From: Micrococcus sp. EYE_212
GTDB taxonomy: Bacteria; Actinomycetota; Actinomycetes; Actinomycetales; Micrococcaceae
Reading direction: 5' to 3'
Assembly: GCF_023147585.1 (NCBI RefSeq)
Contig: NZ_JAHXOZ010000009.1
Location: 62,001 to 126,000, forward strand
DNA: 64,000 bases
Both the position numbers and the translations under genes were made by a program. Position 1 is the stretch's first letter, and the number at the start of each line of letters is the position of its first letter. Shown here in pieces: positions 40,586-51,170 of the stretch. Under the pieces are notes generated by a model. That model was not told the DNA's origin. It saw nothing but the letters and a program-made list of their open reading frames with translations, and searched no databases.

Positions 40586-40629
40586 GTCGCGTCGGGAGCC
40601 TCGCGTGTCCGGGGCCGCCGAGCTCCCCG

Positions 40630-41583
40630 TCAGCGCTCGCTCGCCTGCACCGCGGAGAGGTCGGCGAGGGGCAGGCCCTCGTGGAGCACGGCGCCGAACA
40701 CCTCGTCCGGGTCCAGGCGGCGCAGCTCCTCGGCCAGGCAGTCCTGGTCGGAGCGGCGGGGCAGCGCGATGCGCTGCACGGGGCGGCCCTGCTGGTAGAG
40801 CCGGGCCACCTGGGACTGCGAGCGTGAGAGGACGACGTCGCCCTCGGGGCGGCGCAGCCGCACGGACCGGATCCCGCGCCCGACCTTGGAGTGCGCGATG
40901 GTCACGGGGATCCGCAGGCCCAGCGTGAGCCACGAGGCCAGCAGGAGCGTGCTGGGGGAGTCCGGGGCGCCGTCCACGCTCACGGAGGTCAGGCTCCGCG
41001 CGTCGAGGTTGTCCAGGATCCCGGCCACCTGGATGCGCCACAGCGTCAGGCGGGTCCAGGCCAGGTCCGTGTCCCCGTCGCGGTGGCCGGCGCGCAGGCC
41101 CCACAGCGCGGACTCGGCGTGGGCGGAGGCGCCCGAGTCGGTGATGCGCCGGTGGGCCAGGCGGCCCAGGGGCGTGGCGGAGGGCACCGCGGGCGGCAGG
41201 CCCGGCCACCACGCCACGATCGGGGCGTCGGGGAGCAGGAGCGCCCCCACGAGGGACTCGTCGGCCTGCGCGTTGTCCCCGGTGCACCACAGGATCACGA
41301 CGTCGGACGCGCCGGCGTCGCCGCCCACGCGGATCTCCGCGTCGAGGCGGGTGGGCGCAGCGGGGTCGCCGAGCGCGAGCACGATGATCCGGCAGGGATG
41401 CTCCAGCGAGGCCGCGTTGGCGGCCTCGAGGGCGGACTCGATGCCGGCGTCGTCGGTGCTGATCACGAGCGTGAGCACGCGGCCGAGGGCCACGACTCCG
41501 CCCTTCTCCCGCAGGCGGGTGAGGCGCTTGGCCACGTGGGAGGTGGTGGTGTCCTGCATGCTGATCTTCACGGCCGCCTCCAT
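40630..41583 (-). CDS. opcA: glucose-6-phosphate dehydrogenase assembly protein OpcA
   Basis: 317 aa, the actinobacterial OpcA type. Recognisable blocks are VLTLVISTDD, HPCRIIVLALGD, EIRVGGDAGASDVVILW, LLPDAPIVAWWPG and the C-terminal half with SVDGAPDSPSTLLLASWL and LPRRSDQDCLAEELRRLDPD. It is needed for activity or redox control of Zwf in cyanobacteria and actinobacteria. The ATG at 41583 overlaps the zwf stop by 16 bp; a GTG five codons downstream is an alternative start. Last gene of the tkt-tal-pgi-zwf-opcA operon. The 6-phosphogluconolactonase gene often found next is absent; a terminator follows instead. Confidence 0.93.
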   Translation of the reverse strand: MEAAVKISMQDTTTSHVAKRLTRLREKGGVVALGRVLTLVISTDDAGIESALEAANAASLEHPCRIIVLALGDPAAPTRLDAEIRVGGDAGASDVVILWCTGDNAQADESLVGALLLPDAPIVAWWPGLPPAVPSATPLGRLAHRRITDSGASAHAESALWGLRAGHRDGDTDLAWTRLTLWRIQVAGILDNLDARSLTSVSVDGAPDSPSTLLLASWLTLGLRIPVTIAHSKVGRGIRSVRLRRPEGDVVLSRSQSQVARLYQQGRPVQRIALPRRSDQDCLAEELRRLDPDEVFGAVLHEGLPLADLSAVQASER

Positions 41584-43139
41584 GCTCGTCCGTCGCGGGC
41601 CATGAGGGCGTCCGCCGAGGGCGGACCCCACGTCCCGGGCGCGTAGGGCTCGGGCTGCGCGTCGAGGGAGGCCCAGTGCTCCTCGAACGGGTCCACGATG
41701 CGCCAGGACTGCTCCACCTCCGCCTGCCGCGGGAACAGCGGAGGCTCGCCCAGCAGGACGTCCAGGATGAGGCGCTCGTAGGCCTCGGGGGAGTCCTCGG
41801 TGAACGCGTGGCCGTAGCCGAAGTCCATGGTCACGTCGCGGACCTCGGACTGGGTGCCGGGCACCTTGGAGCCGAAGCGGATGGTCACGCCCTCGTCCGG
41901 CTGCACGCGGATGACGATCACGTTCTGCCCGTACTCGTCCCCGGCGTGCACCGGGAACAGCAGGTGCGGGGGCTTCTTGAACACGACGGCGATCTCCGTG
42001 ACCCGCCGGCCGAGGCGCTTGCCCGCCCGCAGGTAGAACGGCACGCCCTGCCAGCGGCGCGTGTGGATGCCCACCTTGAGGGCCGCAAAGGTCTCCGTGG
42101 TCGAGGCCGGGTTGAACCCCTCCTCGTCGAGGAAGCCCGTGACCTTCTCCCCGCCCTGCCAGCCGCTCGTGTACTGGCCGCGGGCGGAGGCCGCCTCGAG
42201 CCCGGCGGGCGTGTCCGGCACCTGCACGGCGGCGAGGACCTTCTCCTTCTCCGCGCGCAGGTGGTCGGCGTCGAAGGAGATGGGCTCCTCCATCGCGGTG
42301 AAGGCGAGCAGCTGGAGCAGGTGGTTCTGGATGACGTCGCGGGCCGCGCCCACGCCGTCGTAGTAGCCCGCGCGGCCTCCGATGCCGATGTCCTCGGCCA
42401 TGGTGATCTGCACGTGGTCCACGTGGTCTGCGTTCCACAGCGGCTCGAAGATCCGGTTGGCGAACCGGAAGGCCAGGATGTTCTGGACCGTCTCCTTGCC
42501 GAGGTAGTGGTCGATCCGGAACACGGCGTCGGAGGGGAAGACGCGCTCGATCACGGCGTTGAGCTCCTGTGCGCTGGCCAGGTCATGGCCGAACGGCTTC
42601 TCGATCACCACACGCCGCCACGGGCCGTCGGCCGGCTGGGAGCGGTCCGCGAGGCCCTGGTCCGCGAGGTGGCGGGAGACGGCCTCGAACCAGTCCGGCG
42701 GGATCGAGAGGTAGAACACCGCGTTGCCGGCGGTCCCGCGGGTGGTCTCGAGCTCCGCGAGGATGTCCCGCAGGCGTGCGTAGGCCTCGGCGTCGTCGAA
42801 CGCGCCCGAGACGAACCGCAGCCCCCCGCGGAACTGGTCCCACACCGTCTCGTCGAACGGGGTGCGGGAGGCCGCCTCGACGGAGGTCCGCACGTAGTCC
42901 GCGAACTCGTCGTCGGACCAGTCACGGCGTCCGAACCCCACGAGGGAGAACGAGGGCGGCAGGAGGCCGCGGTGGGCGAGGTCGTACATGGCCGGCAGCA
43001 GCTTCTTTCGCGCGAGGTCACCCGTCACCCCGAACAGCACGAGCGAGGACGGCCCGGCGATGCGGGTCAGGCGGCGGTCGCGCGGGTCGCGCAGGGGGTT
43101 GGACGGGCGGCCGGCGCGCACGGGGAGCTCAGCGGCCAC
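41568..43139 (-). CDS. zwf: glucose-6-phosphate 1-dehydrogenase
   Basis: 523 aa. First enzyme of the oxidative pentose phosphate pathway, yielding NADPH and 6-phosphogluconolactone. NADP-binding VLFGVTGDLARKKLLPA, catalytic RIDHYLGKETVQN with its His, the IEKPFGHD block, and ISIPPDWF-type motif YLSIPPDWF are all present. GTG start at 43139, overlapping pgi by 11 bp; downstream it overlaps opcA by 16 bp, so the three genes are translationally linked. A 28-residue N-terminal extension before the Rossmann fold is usual in actinobacteria. Confidence 0.97.
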   Translation of the reverse strand: MAAELPVRAGRPSNPLRDPRDRRLTRIAGPSSLVLFGVTGDLARKKLLPAMYDLAHRGLLPPSFSLVGFGRRDWSDDEFADYVRTSVEAASRTPFDETVWDQFRGGLRFVSGAFDDAEAYARLRDILAELETTRGTAGNAVFYLSIPPDWFEAVSRHLADQGLADRSQPADGPWRRVVIEKPFGHDLASAQELNAVIERVFPSDAVFRIDHYLGKETVQNILAFRFANRIFEPLWNADHVDHVQITMAEDIGIGGRAGYYDGVGAARDVIQNHLLQLLAFTAMEEPISFDADHLRAEKEKVLAAVQVPDTPAGLEAASARGQYTSGWQGGEKVTGFLDEEGFNPASTTETFAALKVGIHTRRWQGVPFYLRAGKRLGRRVTEIAVVFKKPPHLLFPVHAGDEYGQNVIVIRVQPDEGVTIRFGSKVPGTQSEVRDVTMDFGYGHAFTEDSPEAYERLILDVLLGEPPLFPRQAEVEQSWRIVDPFEEHWASLDAQPEPYAPGTWGPPSADALMARDGRAWRRP

Positions 43140-44736
43140 GGGCGGCGTCCCGCAGGGCGGCGATCCCGGCGGCGCGCCGGGGCAGGTGCACCGTGATCAC
43201 GGGGCGCCCGAGCGCGCGCAGCACGTCGGCGTCGCCGGAGGCCTGCGCGGCGATCAGGCGGCCGAGGGAGAACGGGCGGTCCGGGACCTCCACGTCCGTC
43301 CCGGCCGCGCCGGTGACCTGCAGGAACACTCCCGTGGCGGGGCCGCCCTTGTGGTACTGGCCGGTGGAGTGCAGGAACCGCGGGCCCCAGCCGAAGGTCA
43401 CCGGACGCCCGGCGAGCGCGGCGAGCTCCGAGCGGATCCCGGCGAGCTCGGCGTCCGCGTGGCGCGAGAGGTAGGCCTGCACGGCCAGGTAGCCGCCCGG
43501 CGGGATGAGCCCGACGACGGCGCCCAGGGCCGAGCGCAGGTCCGCGGACTCCGTGACGGCGGCGGGGCCCGAGACCTCGACGCCCTGGAGCACGGCACCG
43601 GACTCCGCGGGGCCGGCCGGTGCGTCGAGCAGCGCGCGGGCGGCGGCCTTGGCGGCCTCCACGTCCGGCTGGTCGAACGGGTTGATCCCCAGCAGGCGGC
43701 CGGCCACGGCGGTGGCCACCTCCCAGGTGAGCATCTGGGCGCCGAGGGAGCCCGAGACGCGCAGGCCGTGGGCCGGGGCGTCGTCCTCGGGGACGTCGGC
43801 GCCGACGATCTGGACCTGGAGGAGGTCACCCGCGGCGGAGACGGTCTCCGGGTCGCCGGGGGCCACGACGACGGGCAGCAGGCCCGTCCCGTCCTTGCCC
43901 GTGGACTCGGCGAGGAGCTGCTCGGCCCAGTCCCCGAAGCCGGGGAGGCCGGAGCCGCGGTCGGAGATCACCAGCTTGTCGCGCAGCGGGCTCGTGCCGC
44001 CGATCGCGGCGCCGAGCCGCAGCCCGGGGTTCTCGACGTCGTCCGCGGTGAGCAGGCCTGCGACGGACTCCGCCTCGTCGAGGAGGGCGGCGACGTCCGC
44101 GCCGGCCAGGCCCGCGGGCACGAGGCCGAACGCGGTGAGGGCGGAATAGCGCCCGCCCACGGTCGGGTCGGCCGTGAAAACGGCGCGGTAGTGGGCGGCC
44201 TCGGCAGCCTCGTGCAGGGGCGAGCCCGGATCCGTCACCACCACGATCCGCTCGGCGGGGTCGACGCCGGCCTCGCGCAGCGCGCGCTCCACGATGCGCC
44301 GCTGGGAGTCGGTCTCGACGGTGGAGCCCGACTTGGAGGAGACCACGAGCACGGTCCGGTCCAGGTCACGGCCGATCACGTCGGCCACCTCGAGGGGGTC
44401 GGTGGAGTCCAGCACCTCGAGGGGGACGCCGGCGGCGGCCGCGATGACCTCGGGGGCGAGGGAGGAGCCGCCCATGCCGGCGAGGACCACGCGGGTCAGG
44501 CCCGCGCGGCGCAGCTCGGCGGCCAGGGCCTCGACGTCCGCCACCACGGCCCGCGCGTCGGCGAACGGCGAGATCCAGCCCAGGCGGCGCGCGGCCTCGT
44601 CCCGGGCCTGCTCGCCCCACAGGGTGGCGTCCTGGGCGCCGAGGCGGGAGGCGACGCGGTCCTCCAGGAGGGCGGGCAGGTGGCGGTCGATCGCCTCGAG
44701 GGCGGATCCGGTGGCGGTCAGGCCGAGCGTGCTCAT
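43129..44736 (-). CDS. pgi: glucose-6-phosphate isomerase
   Basis: 535 aa. It interconverts glucose-6-phosphate and fructose-6-phosphate. Sugar isomerase (SIS) domains show [27 protein letters not shown] and VVVTDPGS, then [15 protein letters not shown] and [12 protein letters not shown]. The sequence is of the divergent actinobacterial type found inside tkt-tal-pgi-zwf operons (closer to the Pgi/Tal fusion form) rather than the E. coli type. GGAAGGA precedes the ATG at 44736. There are 41 bp between tal and pgi, and pgi overlaps zwf by 11 bp. Confidence 0.95.
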   Translation of the reverse strand: MSTLGLTATGSALEAIDRHLPALLEDRVASRLGAQDATLWGEQARDEAARRLGWISPFADARAVVADVEALAAELRRAGLTRVVLAGMGGSSLAPEVIAAAAGVPLEVLDSTDPLEVADVIGRDLDRTVLVVSSKSGSTVETDSQRRIVERALREAGVDPAERIVVVTDPGSPLHEAAEAAHYRAVFTADPTVGGRYSALTAFGLVPAGLAGADVAALLDEAESVAGLLTADDVENPGLRLGAAIGGTSPLRDKLVISDRGSGLPGFGDWAEQLLAESTGKDGTGLLPVVVAPGDPETVSAAGDLLQVQIVGADVPEDDAPAHGLRVSGSLGAQMLTWEVATAVAGRLLGINPFDQPDVEAAKAAARALLDAPAGPAESGAVLQGVEVSGPAAVTESADLRSALGAVVGLIPPGGYLAVQAYLSRHADAELAGIRSELAALAGRPVTFGWGPRFLHSTGQYHKGGPATGVFLQVTGAAGTDVEVPDRPFSLGRLIAAQASGDADVLRALGRPVITVHLPRRAAGIAALRDAARGR

Positions 44737-44777
44737 GGTGGTCCTTCCGGGTGCGGTGGAGGTCGGTCGGGCTGTGC

Positions 44778-45893
44778 TCAGCGGTGGGCGTCGAGGCCGG
44801 CGCGCACGGAGTCGAGCAGCTCGGCCCACGCGGACTCGAACTTCTGCAGGCCCTCGGCCTCCAGCTGCTCGACGACCTCGGTGTAGGAGACGCCCGCGGC
44901 GCCGATCGCGTCGAGGTCGGCCTCGGCCTGGGCGTCGGCGCGGGTGACGGTGTCACCCGTGACCTCGCCGTGGTCCGCGAAGGCCTCGAGGGTCTTCTCC
45001 GGCATGGTATTCACGGTGCGGGGGGCCACGAGGCCGGCGACGTACAGGGTGTCCGGCAGGGCGGGGTCCTTCACTCCGGTGGACGCCCACAGGGGGCGCT
45101 GCACGGGGGCGCCGGCGGCCTCGAGGAGACGCCACCGCTCCGTGTCGAGGGCCTGCGTGAAGGCCCGGTACGCGAGGCGCGCGTTGGCGAGGCCGGCCCT
45201 GCCGGTCAGGCCGCCGGCGTCGCCACGGCCGCCCGCGCGCAGGCGCGCGTCCACCTCGGTGTCCACGCGGGAGACGAAGAAGGAGGCCACGGAGTGGATG
45301 CGGGAGAGGTCGTGGCCGTTCTCCCGGGCCTGCTCGAGGCCCGACTGCCACGCGTTGAGCACCTCGCGGTAGCGGGGCAGGGAGAAGATGAGCGTCACGT
45401 TCACGCTGATGCCCTCGGCGAGCACCGCGGAGATGGCCGGCAGGCCCTCCACCGTGGCGGGGATCTTCACCATGAGGTTCGGGCGGTCCACGACGGCGGC
45501 CAGCTCGCGGGCCTGCGCGATCGTCCCGTCGGTGTCCCGCGCGAGGCGGGGGTCCACCTCGATGGACACGAAGCCGTCCGCTCCACCCGTCGCCTCCTGC
45601 ACGGGCGCAAGGACGTCTGCGGCGCGGCGCACGTCCGTCGTCGTCAGCGCCGTGACGGCGTCGTCGACGGTGGCACCGGCCGCGGCGAGCTCGGCCAGCT
45701 GCGCCTCGTAGGCGTCCGCGTCCTTCAGGGCAAGGGCGAAGATGGAGGGGTTCGTCGTCACGCCGGTCACGGAGCGGGTCGCGATCAGCTCCTCGAGCGT
45801 GCCCGAGTCCAGGCGCGTGCGGGAGAGGTCGTCCAGCCACAGGGACACGCCGGCCTCGGCGAGGGCGGCGGTGCGGGGGTTCTTCTCGGTCAT
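44778..45893 (-). CDS. tal: transaldolase
   Basis: 371 aa. It moves a dihydroxyacetone unit between sugar phosphates in the non-oxidative pentose phosphate pathway. The Schiff-base Lys is in [16 protein letters not shown]; other blocks are [39 protein letters not shown] and [10 protein letters not shown]. Length and motifs are those of actinobacterial type B transaldolase. It begins 21 bp after the tkt stop and ends 41 bp before pgi, within the operon. Confidence 0.97.
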   Translation of the reverse strand: MTEKNPRTAALAEAGVSLWLDDLSRTRLDSGTLEELIATRSVTGVTTNPSIFALALKDADAYEAQLAELAAAGATVDDAVTALTTTDVRRAADVLAPVQEATGGADGFVSIEVDPRLARDTDGTIAQARELAAVVDRPNLMVKIPATVEGLPAISAVLAEGISVNVTLIFSLPRYREVLNAWQSGLEQARENGHDLSRIHSVASFFVSRVDTEVDARLRAGGRGDAGGLTGRAGLANARLAYRAFTQALDTERWRLLEAAGAPVQRPLWASTGVKDPALPDTLYVAGLVAPRTVNTMPEKTLEAFADHGEVTGDTVTRADAQAEADLDAIGAAGVSYTEVVEQLEAEGLQKFESAWAELLDSVRAGLDAHR

Positions 45894-45914
45894 GGGAGGC
45901 GCCCTTCGTCCAGT

Positions 45915-48095
45915 TCAGAGCAGGCCGCGGGCCGTGGCCGCGACGTTCTCGGGGGTGAAGCCGTACTCGGCGAGGAGGAGGGGCCCGTCGGCCGACTCGC
46001 CGTAGTGCTCGAGGCTCACGCGGGCCCCGCGGGATCCGGCGGTGACGGTGTGCTCGAACCACGGCTGGGCGATCCCGGCCTCCACGGAGACGCGGACGGG
46101 GGCATCCGGGCCGTCGGGGAGGACCTCGGCCCGGTAGGCCTCGTCCTGCTCCGCGAACCACTCGAGGCACGGGGCGGAGACCACGCGGGTGGGCACGCCG
46201 TCGGCCTGCAGCAGGCCCCGCGCGCCCAGCGCCACCGACACCTCGGAGCCGGTGGCGATCAGCAGGACGCGCGGCGCGGCGGGGGAGCCGTCCGGGCCGG
46301 CCGCCTCCGCGAGCACATAGGCCCCTCGGGCGGTGCCGGAGGCCGCGGCGAGCGCGCCCTCCCCACGGTCGAGCACGGGGACGTTCTGCCGGGTGAGCAC
46401 GAGGCCCGCGGGGTGCGTGCGGCGCTCGAGCACGGTGCGCCACGCCCACGCGGTCTCGTTCGCGTCGGCGGGGCGCACGACGTCGAGGCCCGGGATCGCG
46501 CGCAGTGCGGCGAGGTGCTCCACGGGCTGGTGGGTCGGCCCGTCCTCGCCGAGGCCGACCGAGTCGTGCGTCCACACGTAGATGCTCGGCACGCCCATGA
46601 GGGCCGCAAGGCGGACGGCGGCGCGCTGGTAGTCGGCGAACTGGAGAAAGGTGCCGGCGTACGCACGGGTCAGCCCGCCGATCGTGATGCCGTTGACGAT
46701 CGCGCCCGCCGCGAACTCACGGATGCCGAAGTGCAGGGTGCGGCCGTACGGGTCGCCCTGCCACGTGCTCGTGGAGCGGCGTGCGGGGACGAAGGAGTGC
46801 TCGCCCTTCATGGTGGTGTTGTTCGAGCCGGCGAGGTCGGCGGAGCCGCCCCACAGCTCGGGCATCACGGGGGCGAGGGCGGTCAGGACCTCGCCGGAGG
46901 CGGCGCGCGTGGCGATGCCCTTCGCATCGGCGTCCCAGGTGGGGAACGCCTCAGCGAAGCCCTCGGGCAGATCGCCGGCGGTCAGCCGGTCGAAGAGGCG
47001 GGCGCGCTCCGGGTTCGCCTCCCGCCACGCGGCGAGGGCCTCCTCCCACTGCGCGCGGTAGGCCTTCGAGCGCTCGCCCACGGCGCGGGCGTGCTCCAGG
47101 AGGCCCGGCTCCACCGCGAAGTGCTCCTCGACGTCGAAGCCGAGGTGCGCCTTGAGCTCGCGGACCTCGTCCTCGCCGAGCTTCGCGCCGTGGATGCCGC
47201 CGGTGTTCTGCTTCGTGGGGGAGGGCCAGCCGATCACGGTGCGCAGCTTGATCAGGGAGGGGCGCCCGGTCTCGGCCTTCGCCGCGGCGAGGGCCTCGTA
47301 GAGCCGCTCGACGTCCTCCGTGTACTCGGAGACGTCGTGCCCCTGGGCGCCGTTGGTCCAGTCGACCTCCTGCACGTGCCAGCCGTAGGCCTCGTAGCGG
47401 GCGGCGACGTCCTCGGTGAAGGCGATGTCGGTGTCGTCCTCGATGGAGATGCGGTTCGCGTCGTAGACGACCACGAGGTTCCCGAGCTCCTGATGGCCGG
47501 CGAGCGAGCACGCCTCGGCGGTCACGCCCTCCTGGACGTCGCCGTCCGAGGCGATCACGAAGACGTGGTGGTCGAAGGGCGAGGTCCCGGGGGCGGCGTC
47601 GGGGTCCAGCAGGCCGCGCACCCGCCGCTGGTCGTACGCGAAGCCGACCGCGGAGGCCAGGCCCTGGCCGAGCGGGCCCGTCGTCATCTCCACGCCGGGC
47701 GTGTGGCGGTACTCCGGGTGGCCGGGGGTCAGGGATCCGCGGGTGCGCAGGGCCTCGAGGTCCTCGACCTCGAGGCCGTACCCGGCGGCGAAGAGCTGCA
47801 GGTAGAGGACGAGGGAGGCGTGGCCCGCCGAGAGGATGAACCGGTCTCGGCCGGCCCAGCGGTCGTCGGCCGGATCCAGGTGCATGACGTTCTGGAAGAG
47901 CTGCCACGCCACCGGCGCGAGCGAGATCGCGGTGCCGGGGTGGCCGTGGCCCGCACGCTCCACCGCGTCCACGGCGAGGACCTTGAGCGTGTCCACCATG
48001 CGGCGGTCGGCGTCGTCGTACACGAACTCCCGCGCGGGCGGCACGCGGTCCAGAGCGGGGATGGGCCCGGCGGCGGGGGACGGGGCGTCGGTCAC
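45915..48095 (-). CDS. tkt: transketolase
   Basis: 726 aa thiamine-diphosphate enzyme. Blocks in order: [13 protein letters not shown] near 50, [13 protein letters not shown], the ThDP GDG-N30 motif from SDGDVQEG to [26 protein letters not shown], then [19 protein letters not shown] and the C-terminal [12 protein letters not shown]. The GTG at 48095 is chosen because AGGAGC stands seven to twelve bases upstream and no ATG is in frame nearby. First gene of the pentose phosphate operon, with the -10 TAGGCT 74 bp upstream. Confidence 0.97.
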   Translation of the reverse strand: MTDAPSPAAGPIPALDRVPPAREFVYDDADRRMVDTLKVLAVDAVERAGHGHPGTAISLAPVAWQLFQNVMHLDPADDRWAGRDRFILSAGHASLVLYLQLFAAGYGLEVEDLEALRTRGSLTPGHPEYRHTPGVEMTTGPLGQGLASAVGFAYDQRRVRGLLDPDAAPGTSPFDHHVFVIASDGDVQEGVTAEACSLAGHQELGNLVVVYDANRISIEDDTDIAFTEDVAARYEAYGWHVQEVDWTNGAQGHDVSEYTEDVERLYEALAAAKAETGRPSLIKLRTVIGWPSPTKQNTGGIHGAKLGEDEVRELKAHLGFDVEEHFAVEPGLLEHARAVGERSKAYRAQWEEALAAWREANPERARLFDRLTAGDLPEGFAEAFPTWDADAKGIATRAASGEVLTALAPVMPELWGGSADLAGSNNTTMKGEHSFVPARRSTSTWQGDPYGRTLHFGIREFAAGAIVNGITIGGLTRAYAGTFLQFADYQRAAVRLAALMGVPSIYVWTHDSVGLGEDGPTHQPVEHLAALRAIPGLDVVRPADANETAWAWRTVLERRTHPAGLVLTRQNVPVLDRGEGALAAASGTARGAYVLAEAAGPDGSPAAPRVLLIATGSEVSVALGARGLLQADGVPTRVVSAPCLEWFAEQDEAYRAEVLPDGPDAPVRVSVEAGIAQPWFEHTVTAGSRGARVSLEHYGESADGPLLLAEYGFTPENVAATARGLL

Positions 48096-48168
48096 GGGAC
48101 TGCTCCTGGCATGTGGGGGACATCGGGGCGCGCCGTCGGGATCGCTCCCGACGGGCGGCGTCCCCGCC

Positions 48169-48174
48169 AGCCTA
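48169..48174 (-). promoter_or_regulatory. -10 hexamer of the tkt-tal-pgi-zwf-opcA operon
   Basis: TAGGCT on the minus strand, 73 bases before the tkt GTG, giving a 65-nt leader. The leader contains a small inverted repeat (GGGAGCGATCCC complement pair around 48139-48150). Confidence 0.45.
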
Positions 48175-48241
48175 GCCCGCGGACCCCCGGCCGGTCCCGG
48201 AGTGACGCCCGCCTCCCCGGGCGCGCCGCGGGGCCCGCGGG

Positions 48242-48247
48242 TAGGAT
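48242..48247 (+). promoter_or_regulatory. -10 hexamer for ctaB
   Basis: TAGGAT in the 234-bp divergent region, 82 bases before the ctaB ATG. The leader has a weak ribosome binding site, GAGAAG. Confidence 0.45.
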
Positions 48248-48329
48248 GGAGCAGGGCCCCGTGCAGGGCGTGGAGGTTTCCCCGCGCCCCGCCCCCGGCC
48301 TGACCCCGTCCCCTCACCGTGAGAAGCAG

Positions 48330-49316
48330 ATGTCATCCTCCGTGGAGTCGCACTCCCCAGCACCCGCCGCCGACGTCCGGTCGGCCCCCGCGCCCGAGCG
48401 GCCGCCGGTCCCCCTGGGCCGGAAGCTGCGCGCCTACCTGGAGCTCACCAAGCCCCAGGTGATCGAGCTCCTGCTGGTGACCACGCTGCCCACCATGATC
48501 TTCGCGCAGCGCGGATTCCCGGACCTCACCACCATGATCGCCACCCTCGTGGGCGGTGCCATGGCGGCCGGCGCCTCCGGCGCGTTCAACTGCTACATCG
48601 ACCGGGACATCGACCGGATCATGAAGCGCACCGAGCGCCGGCCCCTCGTCACGGGCGAGCTCACCCCGCGGGAGGCCCTGGTGTTCTCGTGGACCCTCGC
48701 TGTCCTCTCCGTGCTGGTCCTCGGCTTCGGCGCCAACTGGCTGGCGGCGGGCCTGGGCGTGGCCGCCATCTTCTTCTACGTGGTGGTCTACACGCTGATC
48801 CTCAAGCGCCGCACGGAGCAGAACATCGTGTGGGGCGGGATCGCCGGCTGCTTCCCCGTGCTGATCGGCTGGGCCGCGGTCCGCGGCACGGTCGAGTGGC
48901 CCGCCCTCGTGCTCTTCACCGTGATCTTCCTGTGGACCCCGCCGCACTACTGGCCCCTGTCCATGAAGTACAAGCGGGACTACCAGGAGGCGGACGTCCC
49001 CATGCTCGGGGCCGTCGCCTCGGCGCGTCTCGTGTCCAACCAGGTGGTGCTCTACGCGTGGGCCACCGTGGTGTGCTCGCTGCTGCTGGTGCCCATGGGC
49101 TGGGCCGGCATCGTGTACACGGCCGTGGCGCTCGGCGTCGGCGGCTGGTTCGTGTGGGAGGCCCACGTCCTCCAGCGCCGCGCGCAGCGCGAGGACTTCG
49201 ACGACCGCAAGGCCATGAAGGTCTTCCACCTCTCCATCACGTACCTGACGCTGCTGTTCGTGGCTCTGGCCATCGACCCGTTCGTGGGCGAGCCGCTCAT
49301 GCGCTTCGGCGCCTGA
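48330..49316 (+). CDS. ctaB: protoheme IX farnesyltransferase (heme O synthase)
   Basis: 328 aa UbiA-family prenyltransferase that farnesylates heme B to heme O for aa3 oxidases. Nine predicted membrane helices. The first Asp-rich motif is [19 protein letters not shown] (near 88-106) and the second site region is [20 protein letters not shown] with YKRDY. A 35-residue soluble N-terminus precedes the first helix at [14 protein letters not shown]. Divergent from tkt, and convergent with ctaA, which acts next in heme A synthesis. ctaB next to tkt is typical of actinobacteria. Confidence 0.96.
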   Translation: MSSSVESHSPAPAADVRSAPAPERPPVPLGRKLRAYLELTKPQVIELLLVTTLPTMIFAQRGFPDLTTMIATLVGGAMAAGASGAFNCYIDRDIDRIMKRTERRPLVTGELTPREALVFSWTLAVLSVLVLGFGANWLAAGLGVAAIFFYVVVYTLILKRRTEQNIVWGGIAGCFPVLIGWAAVRGTVEWPALVLFTVIFLWTPPHYWPLSMKYKRDYQEADVPMLGAVASARLVSNQVVLYAWATVVCSLLLVPMGWAGIVYTAVALGVGGWFVWEAHVLQRRAQREDFDDRKAMKVFHLSITYLTLLFVALAIDPFVGEPLMRFGA

Positions 49317-49341
49317 ACCGGCCCTCGGCCCCGTCACGACG

Positions 49342-49379
49342 ACGGCCCCGCATCCTCCGGCCGGAGGATGCGGGGCCGT
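49342..49379. terminator. bidirectional terminator ctaB / ctaA
   Basis: A perfect 38-bp palindrome: ACGGCCCCGCATCCTCCGG (49342-49360) followed directly by its complement to 49379. It serves both convergent genes. Confidence 0.85.
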
Positions 49380-49400
49380 TCTGCGTCGCCGGTGCGGGTC

Positions 49401-50354
49401 TCAGTGCCCCGGCGTGACGTGTCCGCTGGTCTGGCGCTGCCACGCCAGGGTGCCGGCGACGACGGCGACCGTGGCACCGGCCAGGTGGGCCGCCACGACC
49501 CCGATGGGCAGCCCCGCGACGTGCTGCCAGTAGCCGAGGATCCCCTGGAGGACGACGGCCGCCAGCAGGAACCAGGCCGAGGACCGCTGGCCCGCGCCGG
49601 AGCCGAGCGTGCGGTGGATGAGCACCAGCAGCACCACCGTCGCGATGACCGTGAGGTAGACCGGCACGACGTGCAGGCGGGTGATCATGACGGCGTCGAA
49701 GCCGTGCCGGGCCGCCGCCGGGTCGCCGGAGTGCGGACCGGTGCCGGTCACGAGGGTGCCCAGGACGAGGGCGGCCCAGAGGGCGGCGTACGCGACCCGG
49801 GCGGCCAGGCGCGTGCCGGGGGTGGTGACGCCGTCCACGAGGGGTGCGCCCGCGCCGTGGCGGTGCGCCTCCCGCACCCGCAGCCACAGCATGGCCGCGA
49901 GGGCGATGAGCACCCCGGAGATGACGAAGTGGACGCCCACGATCCGGGGGTCCAGGTGCATCCACACGGTGATGCCCCCGATGACGGCCTGGAGCGCGAT
50001 GCCCGCCAGGAGCAGGCACGCGAGCAGGAACGACGTGCGGTGCGTGCGGCGGAGGGGCCACAGCTGCACGATCATGAGCAGGGCGATGACCCCCAGGACG
50101 CCCGTGAGGGTCCGGTTGCCGAACTCGATGATGCCGTGGATGCCCATCTCCGGCGTGGTGGTGAGGGATTCGGGCGTGCACGTCGGCCACGTGGGGCAGC
50201 CCAGTCCGGAGCCGGTGAGCCGGACGGCCCCGCCCGTCACCACGATGACCATCTGGGAGATGAGGGAGGCGAGGGCGAGGGCCACGGTGGTGGCGGTGAT
50301 GCGGGAGGGATCCGCCGCGCCGGCGGCGCGGTGGGAGGAGGATGAAGCGGTCAC
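49401..50354 (-). CDS. ctaA: heme A synthase (COX15/CtaA)
   Basis: 317 aa, eight predicted membrane helices. It oxidises heme O to heme A. Helix 1 to 2 has IVVTGGAVRLTGSGLGCPTWP, whose Cys belongs to the conserved pair region, EFGNRTLTGVLG carries a conserved Glu, and heme-ligand His residues lie in GVHFVISGVLI, MITRLHVVPVYL and VVAAHLAGATVA. The GTG start at 50354 follows AAAGGA by about nine bases. Convergent with ctaB across a palindromic terminator, so heme O and heme A synthases are not co-transcribed. The ABC permease gene lies 63 bp upstream on the same strand. Confidence 0.95.
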   Translation of the reverse strand: MTASSSSHRAAGAADPSRITATTVALALASLISQMVIVVTGGAVRLTGSGLGCPTWPTCTPESLTTTPEMGIHGIIEFGNRTLTGVLGVIALLMIVQLWPLRRTHRTSFLLACLLLAGIALQAVIGGITVWMHLDPRIVGVHFVISGVLIALAAMLWLRVREAHRHGAGAPLVDGVTTPGTRLAARVAYAALWAALVLGTLVTGTGPHSGDPAAARHGFDAVMITRLHVVPVYLTVIATVVLLVLIHRTLGSGAGQRSSAWFLLAAVVLQGILGYWQHVAGLPIGVVAAHLAGATVAVVAGTLAWQRQTSGHVTPGH

Positions 50355-50417
50355 GAGAACCGGTCCTTTGCGGGGTCGAGGGTGGGTCGGGGGAGCAGGG
50401 AGGGCGGTGCCGGGCCG

Positions 50418-51170
50418 TCAGGGGCGCCAGCGGAACCAGCGCAGGGCGGCCAGCACGGCCGCCGCGGTCCACGCCACGAGGACGACGAGGGGCAGCGGCT
50501 CCGACGCGCCGTCGAGCAGGGCGCCGCGCAGGGCCGCGCCGAGGGCGCCCGAGGGCAGGAGCTCAAGCCAGCCCCACAGCGCGGGGAACACGGTGCCGCC
50601 GACCGCGCCGAACAGCACCCACAGCAGGTTGGCGGCGGCGAGGGTCGCCTCGGGGCGCGCCGTGCCCGCCAGGAGCAGGCCGAGGGCGGTGAACGCCGCC
50701 GCGCCCAGCACGAGGGCGACGGCGGCGGGCAGGATCCCCGCCGGGTCCGGCCGCCAGCCCAGCGCGAGGCCGACGCCGCCGATCACCGCGGTCTGGACCA
50801 CGAGCAGGACGGCGACGGACGCGGCCTTGCCGGCGACCAGCCCGAGCGTGCCGAGCGGCGTCGTGGCGAGCGCGGCGAGCACGTCGTAGCGGCGCTCGAA
50901 GCCCGTGGAGATCGCGGTCGCCGTGAAGGCCGAGCTGATGACGGCCAGCGCGAGGACGCCGGGGACGGCCACGTCCAGGCCGGAGCGGGAGGGCGCGTCC
51001 AGCAGACCGGTGGCGTGCACGCCGATCAGCGCGAGCAGCGGCAGGATCAGGGTGACCATCAGCTGCTCGCCGTTGCGCAGGGCCGTGCCGGTCTCGTAGG
51101 CGGCCTGGCGCGCCACGCGGGAGCCCAGGGGGGCGGCTCCGGCGTGGGGGGCGGCGGTGGGGGTGCTCAT
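50418..51170 (-). CDS. ABC-2 type transporter permease
   Basis: 250 aa with six hydrophobic segments and the fold of ABC-2 exporter permeases. Features: MVTLILPLLALIGVHATG, AFTATAISTGFERRYDVLAALATTPLG (the conserved ERR-loop of this group) and GTVFPALWGWLELLPSGALG. In many actinobacteria this permease lies between the COX15 gene and sufR, where it has been suggested to aid heme or oxidase maturation, but the substrate is unproven. The ATG at 51170 overlaps the upstream ATPase stop by ATGA. Confidence 0.88.
   Translation of the reverse strand: MSTPTAAPHAGAAPLGSRVARQAAYETGTALRNGEQLMVTLILPLLALIGVHATGLLDAPSRSGLDVAVPGVLALAVISSAFTATAISTGFERRYDVLAALATTPLGTLGLVAGKAASVAVLLVVQTAVIGGVGLALGWRPDPAGILPAAVALVLGAAAFTALGLLLAGTARPEATLAAANLLWVLFGAVGGTVFPALWGWLELLPSGALGAALRGALLDGASEPLPLVVLVAWTAAAVLAALRWFRWRP

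Noticed and set aside
44751-48329. Long plus-strand frame running into ctaB from opposite the pentose phosphate operon
   Set aside because: Only the part from 48330 has UbiA-family sequence and a ribosome binding site; the rest is antisense to tkt and tal.
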